From Sipunculus nudus (taxonomy: Eukaryota; Annelida; Sipuncula; Golfingiida; Sipunculidae): a DNA stretch of 64,000 nt. Both the position numbers and the translations under genes were made by a program. This document shows, piece after piece, positions 57,707 through 64,000 of the stretch (positions are counted from its first letter, which is position 1; each line of letters opens with the position of its first letter). The DNA lies in NCBI GenBank assembly GCA_026874595.1, contig CM049322.1, positions 29,947,340 to 30,011,339 of the forward strand. Reading direction: 5' to 3'. Below the pieces are notes generated by a model. It saw only the letters and a program-made list of their open reading frames with translations. It did no database searches and had not been told where the DNA came from.

Positions 57707-60700
57707 TTTTTTTTGTTTTTTTTTTATTACCAACAGAACAAAACTTACAGTACTGTACAAACAATCAAACATACATGACATATGTTACATAACATCACTG
57801 TAAAATTTTACATTAACATAATACATCAAATACACAAACATGTGACATATACAACAAAGCAGACATAAACATCCTTAATCTAGCAGTAAAAATTCAATTT
57901 GTTTCCCCAATGATAATATCTAATTTTCCCCATATAGTTTTATGTACAGCTAACTTTCCTTTGGTGATGGCTATTTCTTTTTCCACACAGTAATATTTTG
58001 TAATAAACTGTGTGGCACCTTTAATAGTTAATTGCTTCTTTTTACATCTTGTGGTGTATATATAATATTTCATTAAGAGAATAATTTTATCTAATAATTT
58101 ATTTGTGCTATTATTCAGAATTATATTCTTACTATCAAAATTTGTATTTATATTGAAATTCTTCAGCCATAATGCTAACTTTGTCCATATATCCTTTATG
58201 ATTGTACAGTTAACAAACAGATGCAGTAAAGTTTCTTTGTCTCTCATACAAAACGTACAACTATCCTGATCTATAATTCCTGCCTTCATAAGAAAAGGGT
58301 TTAGAGTTAAAATTCTATGCAAAATTTTAAATTGAAAATATCTTAATTTTGTAGATATTGTTATAAAACCTATATTCTTGAAAGCTTCAAGTATACTATT
58401 TTGGTTACATACTGCCAAGTCTTTTGGTCATTTCAAAATGCTTTTAACTGGAGATTTATATTTTTTCCTTATAACTTCGCTATAGACCGACTTAACAGGT
58501 TTAGCTTTTTTTAATACTTTATCAAGTTTATTTTCGAGTTTAAATTCACAATTATGATAACTTTGGCAAATCTTTAATTCTTTTTTCCATTTTACAGGGA
58601 TCGCATGTATAATGCTATTGTAGGACATTTGGTGTATTTCAATATCATAAATCCTTTTTATTTCTTGAATTGAATAGAAGAAGTATGCATTATTCACCAT
58701 CTTAGTCAAATTGTGTATATATCGGATCCCTGAATCATACCACTTTTTATAAAATACGATTTTACCATTTATTTTGATATGGGAATTTATCCATAATGAT
58801 TGATTAAGATATTCATTTGTTGTTTCTGGGATATAAAAGTTATATTTACACCATTCTTGTACTATTTCTTTCTAGAATATGTTTAGTTTTCTGAGTATAT
58901 GTATTTGATCTACATCATCAAATTTAATATTACATGTGAATAAATATTTAGTTAAGTTATTTAGGCTGTGATTAATTAATTGCCTCCATCCTTCTTTAAT
59001 ATTTGAATTTAGTAGTCTATAAATCCACATGATTTTTGTTGCCTGTATTTTTGACCAAATATCTGTCATATCCAATCCACCATTATCTTTAGAAGCTATA
59101 AGAGTTTCTCTTTTTATTTTATCTATCTTACTATTCCATATAAAGTTATATAGAATAGTTTCAATTTCTTTTATTATGGAGGCGGGTGGATTTGGTAGAA
59201 CAGAAAATTGATATTGTAATTGGGATACTAAATCGGATTTAATTACTGTAATTTTACCAATTGGTGTCAATTTTCGTTTTGACCATGTTTCCACTAATTT
59301 ATTTATTTTTCCTATTAAAGGTTTAAAGTTAAGTTCGCTAAGATTTTGGAGTGTACTGTTAATATTAATTCCTAAAAGTGTAATTGGTCCCTCTGTCCAT
59401 TGTAACCCTAAATGTTTTATTTCTTCTTTTCCATATTCGTGATTACCCATAGGCATTACTGCGGTTTTTTCTATGTTAATTTTTAAACCACTAATTTTAT
59501 GGAATCCCTTAAACTGTTCAATAGTCTCATGAATCATTGGCCCTCCTCCTTTAATAAATAGAGTCGTGTCGTCTACATATTGAGATATTACATGTTTACA
59601 ATTTTCTACTTCTATACCTTTAATATTTACATTATTTCTAATACTCGATGCTAAAATTTCTGCGCAGACTATAAATAAATAAGGAGACATAGGGCATCCT
59701 TGCCGTACTCCTCTGCTTATTGGGAAGAAACAAGAGCTCCACCCATTATTAATAACACAAGATGATATGTCAGTATAAAAAATTTTAACCCACTTACAGA
59801 ATATAGTTCCAAAATTATAGTACTGGAGTGTTTTGTTTATAAAAGACCATTCTAATAAATCAAATGCTTTTTCAAAGTCGATTGTTATTAAATTAGCTTT
59901 AATTTTGTTTTTACTGCAATAGTTATTTAAGTTATAAATTCTATTAAGACTTTCTCCTATATAATGATTTTTTAAAAATCCAGTTTGATCTGGATGAATT
60001 ATTCTTTGAAGAACTGATTGTAACCTTCTTGCCATACATTTAGTAAGTATTTTATAATCTATATTAAGCAAAGAAATTGGTCTCCAGTTCTTCAAACTTA
60101 GTGGGTCTTTTGATTTTTTTGGGATCAGTGTAATAATCCCTTGACGTTGAGAAATATTGAGCTTTTCTTTTAGGTATGAGTATTCAAAAGCACTAATTAA
60201 ATATTTTTTGATATCTTCCCAGAAATATCTATAAAATTCAACTGTAAGACCATCTGTTCCAGGAGTTTTCCCATTTTTAAAAGATTTAAGACATTCTAAG
60301 ATTTCGTTTTCAGATAAATCGGCATCACAAAGGTTTTTTTCTTCTTCTGTTAATATTTTGTGTGATTGTGTAAAGAATTCTGTATAAAAATTTTCATCTA
60401 AATTAAACTGTGTTGAAGTATACAAATTCTTATAAAATTTCTCTGTTTCTTTTAAAATCTCATGGTGGTCTGTTACATAGTGATCATCAACTTTAAGTTT
60501 AGTAATAGTCTTTCTGTTATATAACCTTTTTTCCAGATTCAGAAAATATTTAGATGGTCTCTCGCCGTCCTCAAACCATTTAGTTTTACACCTTAACATT
60601 GCTCCTTCTGTTTTTTCTTTTATAATATTTTCAATTTCTACTTTTTGCTGGTCTATTTCTACTGTTAAAGCATCATCTAGGCTATCTGCATATTGTTCCT

Positions 60701-61655
60701 CTAATATTATTAATTTGTTTTCTAGTTGTTGTAGTTTTGTTCTTTTTTGCTTGTTTAGTCTATGAGAATAATTAATGGATGCCCCTCTTATTTTACATTT
60801 AATAGTATCCCATAGCAAAGATGGATTGGCACTTTTATTATATTCTTTAGTTTCTTTAATAGTTTCTTTAATAAGTTTTATATAATCTGAGTTATTCAAC
60901 AGGTTACGATTAAATTTCCAGAAGCCTGGTCCTCTTTTATTTAATTTCATATCAATTGTTATTGTAGCAGCAGAGTGGTCAGTTTTAAAACCTGGTTGGA
61001 TATCTGTTTTATGTACACGTTCGGAAAGACCTTTAGAAATAAGTATAAAATCTAATCGGCATAAAATAATTTTATGGGTTTAATCTTTTCCAGGTATATT
61101 GCGATAAATTTGGGTGTTGTTTACGCCATATATCCACTAAGTCTAAGTTTTTTATCCATAGGTTCACCACTGTTTGAGCTTTTTTATGAGTTTTAGCCCT
61201 GCCTCCTTTTTTATCTTTAGTGATATTAAGAACTAAGTTGAAGTCACCTGCTAATATTCTATTGTCATTTGGTAGTAATTCTATTTTATCCATAATATTA
61301 ATAAAAAAATCTGGGTTGTCATTATTTGGTCCATAAATATTTACCATAGTAATTCTAGTTGCTTCCAATGTAATATCAAGTATTATGAAGTTACCTTCTT
61401 CACTAAGTATTAAATCATGTATTTCAAAGTTAACATTATTTTTGAATAAAATACAGACTCCTTTTGCATTATTTGTACCGTGGGAAAATATAATTTTACC
61501 ACCCCATTCAGCACACCACATATTTTCTTCTTTTACTGTGCTGTGAGTTTCTTGTAGCATAATTACCTTAGCATTTTGTTTATGTAGCCAATGAAACAAT
61601 TCCCTACGTTTTTTTGTATCCCCTAAACCTCTAGCATTAAGTGTGATTATGTCTA
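57707..61655 (-). pseudogene. Nearly full-length L1/Tx1-type LINE ORF2 (APE endonuclease, RT, zinc knuckle), three lesions
   Basis: This is a minus-strand non-LTR retrotransposon. The endonuclease starts with ITLNARGLGD (about 61620-61650). The start codon position reads ATA, and a TAA lies two codons before it. LQETH, NIYGPN and AGDFN are at 61555-61200 and RLDFILIS with TDHSAA follow in another frame. One frameshift near 61075 therefore splits the endonuclease from the RT. The RT frame (to 58872) has GTDGLTVEFY, NWRPISLLNIDYKIL, DQTGFLKN, TIDFEKAFD (motif A), RQGCPMSPYLF (motif B) and YVDD (motif C). A TAG at 58872-58874 and a TGA at 58428-58430 interrupt an otherwise continuous frame. The C-terminal knuckle C-x2-C-x8-H-x4-C lies near 58220-58275 and the frame ends at 57894. 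T-runs at 57702-57724 are the poly(A) tail. No ORF1 was found upstream. The copy is recent but inactive. Confidence 0.9.
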
Positions 61656-62718
61656 TGAATTACGTATGGTTTATTTATTTTTTGTATATATAGCTGGTTA
61701 TACAGAAACTGGGGGTTTAAATGTAAATTTCTGCTTTTTACATACAACGTGTCACGTAACAATTAACAATTCACAATTAACACTGCAGCACCTCTTAAAA
61801 CCATTGGCACTGCCCTTAACTACCTGCTATCAAGTGACAGAACAGCCATCTGGAGCTCTGTTTCAAAATCCAAACTTAAATCTAATAAAAATGGCGAAAT
61901 GATTTCTTTGAGTATACTTCCACTCACATCTATTATTTCTGATTTGGAATATTTTTTTTTCTATTTTAAGTAAAACCATATTATTCCAGATAATACCAGT
62001 GTAGCCCAAAGGCATTTTTCTTTTCTCCTTTTTAACCATTTCTAATTATAATCATTACACATTATCCTAACTATTTGTTACTGTTTCTGCAACTTTTAAG
62101 ACTTATTTTATAAATAAAATAACTGATCTTATTTACAATTTAGGTTTGGATTTCAAAAAGGTTTGGATTAATATGTTTACCATTTTGCGAAAAGGATAAT
62201 AATATTGTTAATGATAAACAAAATCTATGAGTTACTTTTATCAATATGATAATTATTTGGGTTCTCAGATTTATTGTCCATAAAGTCAATTCCACATTGG
62301 TTCTAATTGTAGCTCAACAATTCTTTGTATACTCTATCCTAAATCTTTTACAAATTATAATTTAATTTTGTCTTTATACTGGATGTATTCATAATATATA
62401 GTTGCTTATTATTCTTAAATGTTTAAATCAATTATGCCTAATTCATTTAATATCAAATATGCTTCGAATGTTAGTCAAATTTCCCCTTAGATGGTTCCTC
62501 AGACTTTCAATGGTATTTTATCTTCACCCTATTTAGTATAAATTCATCAAAATATAATCTTATCACATTGAAATACTATCAGTATGATCCTCATCTTTTA
62601 TGGCAATTACGATATACTAGTAGAGAGATATACTAGTAGTTTTACTGTTATATATAATATATATAGGTTTACTCCAAAGAATGTTAATATCTGTAGAACC
62701 AAATATCTGTGGAAAAAA
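61656..62718. other. AT-rich DNA upstream of the LINE, nothing recognised
   Basis: It may include LINE 5' sequence. No ORF1-like frame, RNA gene or element end was found. Confidence 0.45.
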
Positions 62719-64000
62719 AAACAAGGGACCTATGGGTCACGACGCTCAGCTGTTATATATGATAAAAAAATATTATTTAGAAATGAGGCACATGCTGGTT
62801 TTGTGTGGTAATAAATATAAGCTGTATTATGAGTTGTTGTTGTTTAGCTTATGTATGATTTTGATAGTACCTTTGGAGACAGGGAAGAGGATTGATTTCA
62901 TTTATTTTATTAACAAATGGAGTGCTATTGTCACACAGATTTTGACTTGGCCATATAACTTATAAGCAGAATATATAATATAAGGGTTTAACTATTAATT
63001 AAAAAAAATTACAAATATTGTCCCAAATATTATTTTTTTTTAATAATAAGAGAATCATATGATTTTTTTAAATGAAATATAACTGAAATGATTATTAAAA
63101 TAATATTAAAGAATATATTCATGAATGCATTCATGAATACATTTTGAAAGTATTTGCACTGGTATTCATATACTTTCATTTTTACCTGAATTCCCATTCT
63201 TTATGCAAGAAATTTTATAATGGAGTACATAATCATATTCGTATTTAAATACAATTACAAAGTATTCGCACCATGACTGGTATTTATTCAGTTTTCACCA
63301 AACAATGATGTTGAGAATCCAGAATATACAAAATTCACACATTTAAATAATGATCATAAGTACCTGGTTTTATGGCTTTTATTTATATTAAAAAATAACT
63401 GTAATAAATTCATATTGGACTAATTTCACATCAATGTACACACTAGACACAGTAGGAATCTAGATTAATATTATCAACTGCATCTTTGTCTATCATTAAT
63501 TTCCATCATATGATCCCTAATGATTAGTAATGAATGATATGATTTACTTCTTTATCATTAAAATTGAACTGAAAAATACCATAGGTGACTGCATGGTGTT
63601 ATTTGGAATACGTGACATTCTATCCATCGATACAAGATTCTTATATCATCAGTAACTGCAAGTTAATTTTCCTGTTATTATAAACTAACAAATTCCTTTT
63701 CTATTTTTCTTTAATTTTTTTATTAAAAACCAATAAAAATTTATTAATTTATTGTTTATTGTTATGTAGTTGGTTAAAACTACTAGATGAGTTGGGTTGG
63801 ACACCTGGATCAACTGTGGCTGGCCATAAGCTGCCTGGATTCCCCTGTATGCCTCGCCTCAAGCATGCATAATTTGCTGAAAGTTCAACAAGGTCAACAT
63901 ACAGGTGACTCGAGGGGCTGGAGAGAGTCAAAGTCTGACAGGGTCTCATAAAAACATTTATAAAAGCTACAATTTTTGGCCAATTTCTTTCCGCTTTCTA
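62719..64000 (+). mobile_element. Family A element A8 (A2 type), runs off the window
   Basis: The left end ACAAGGGACCTATGGGTCAC and GCTCAGCTGTTATATATGAT starts it. It matches A2 through 12238 and then directly continues as 16098-17220, without B1 in between (junction near 63000, AATTAAAAAAAATTACAAAT). The right end is outside the window. Its short open frames correspond to A2 body repeats. Confidence 0.75.

Overview
This is an AT-rich metazoan genomic window made mostly of mobile and repetitive DNA. Three things point to a lophotrochozoan animal, most likely a bivalve mollusc: L1/Tx1-type non-LTR retrotransposon relics with an APE endonuclease, many small elements with tandem-repeat bodies, and large introns around small phase-1 exons. 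The species is an inference. No rRNA, tRNA, CRISPR array or complete gene was found.

Host coding sequence. The only well supported host gene lies on the minus strand. Three exons (55598-55978, 40525-40551 and 7103-7335) all join in phase 1. They encode the end of a lysine-rich cytoplasmic tail with seven tyrosine motifs of ITIM/SH2-ligand type: four YAxV motifs, then YENV, YQNM and YSRV. The upstream (extracellular and membrane) exons are not recognised here. Intron one (40552-55597) is about 94% transposon; intron two is 33 kb.

Repeat landscape. Four families (called A, B, C and D here) have unrelated sequences but one common terminal plan. The left end has a short CAAG or similar edge, a small palindrome and an inverted repeat. 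The body is tandem repeats of about 110-310 bp. The right end has a CpG-rich GAC/CGG tract and then the inverted repeat, built in A, C and D as a 12-14-bp hairpin with one internal flaw and a 3-nt loop, followed by an A-rich edge. Comparing filled with empty copies inside the window shows insertion into A-runs without a clear target duplication. The plan best matches non-autonomous Helentron/Helitron2-like elements read on the opposite strand. No Rep/helicase gene is present.

Layout. 1-3127: an A end, then a decayed L1/Tx1 relic. 3149-6757: B0 and C1. 7103-7335: last exon of the receptor-like gene. 7583-24011: A elements, one of them (A2) holding B1, which holds D1; also an RT relic, a TTAA-flanked element and a 197-bp MITE. 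24012-33600: mainly unique AT-rich DNA with one TA-flanked TIR element and microsatellites. 33624-40413: C2 split by a hAT-like element and by A5. 41396-55552: a 14-kb nest (A7 holds A6, which holds D2, B3 and B4; B4 holds a TA-flanked TIR element, which holds a MULE-like element). 55598-55978: an exon. 57707-61655: a nearly full-length minus-strand LINE ORF2 with one frameshift and two stop codons. 62719-64000: an A element running off the window, which supplies the empty site for B1.

The parts form a record of insertions: paralogous copies in the window date each other, and at least one composite (B carrying D) moved with its cargo.
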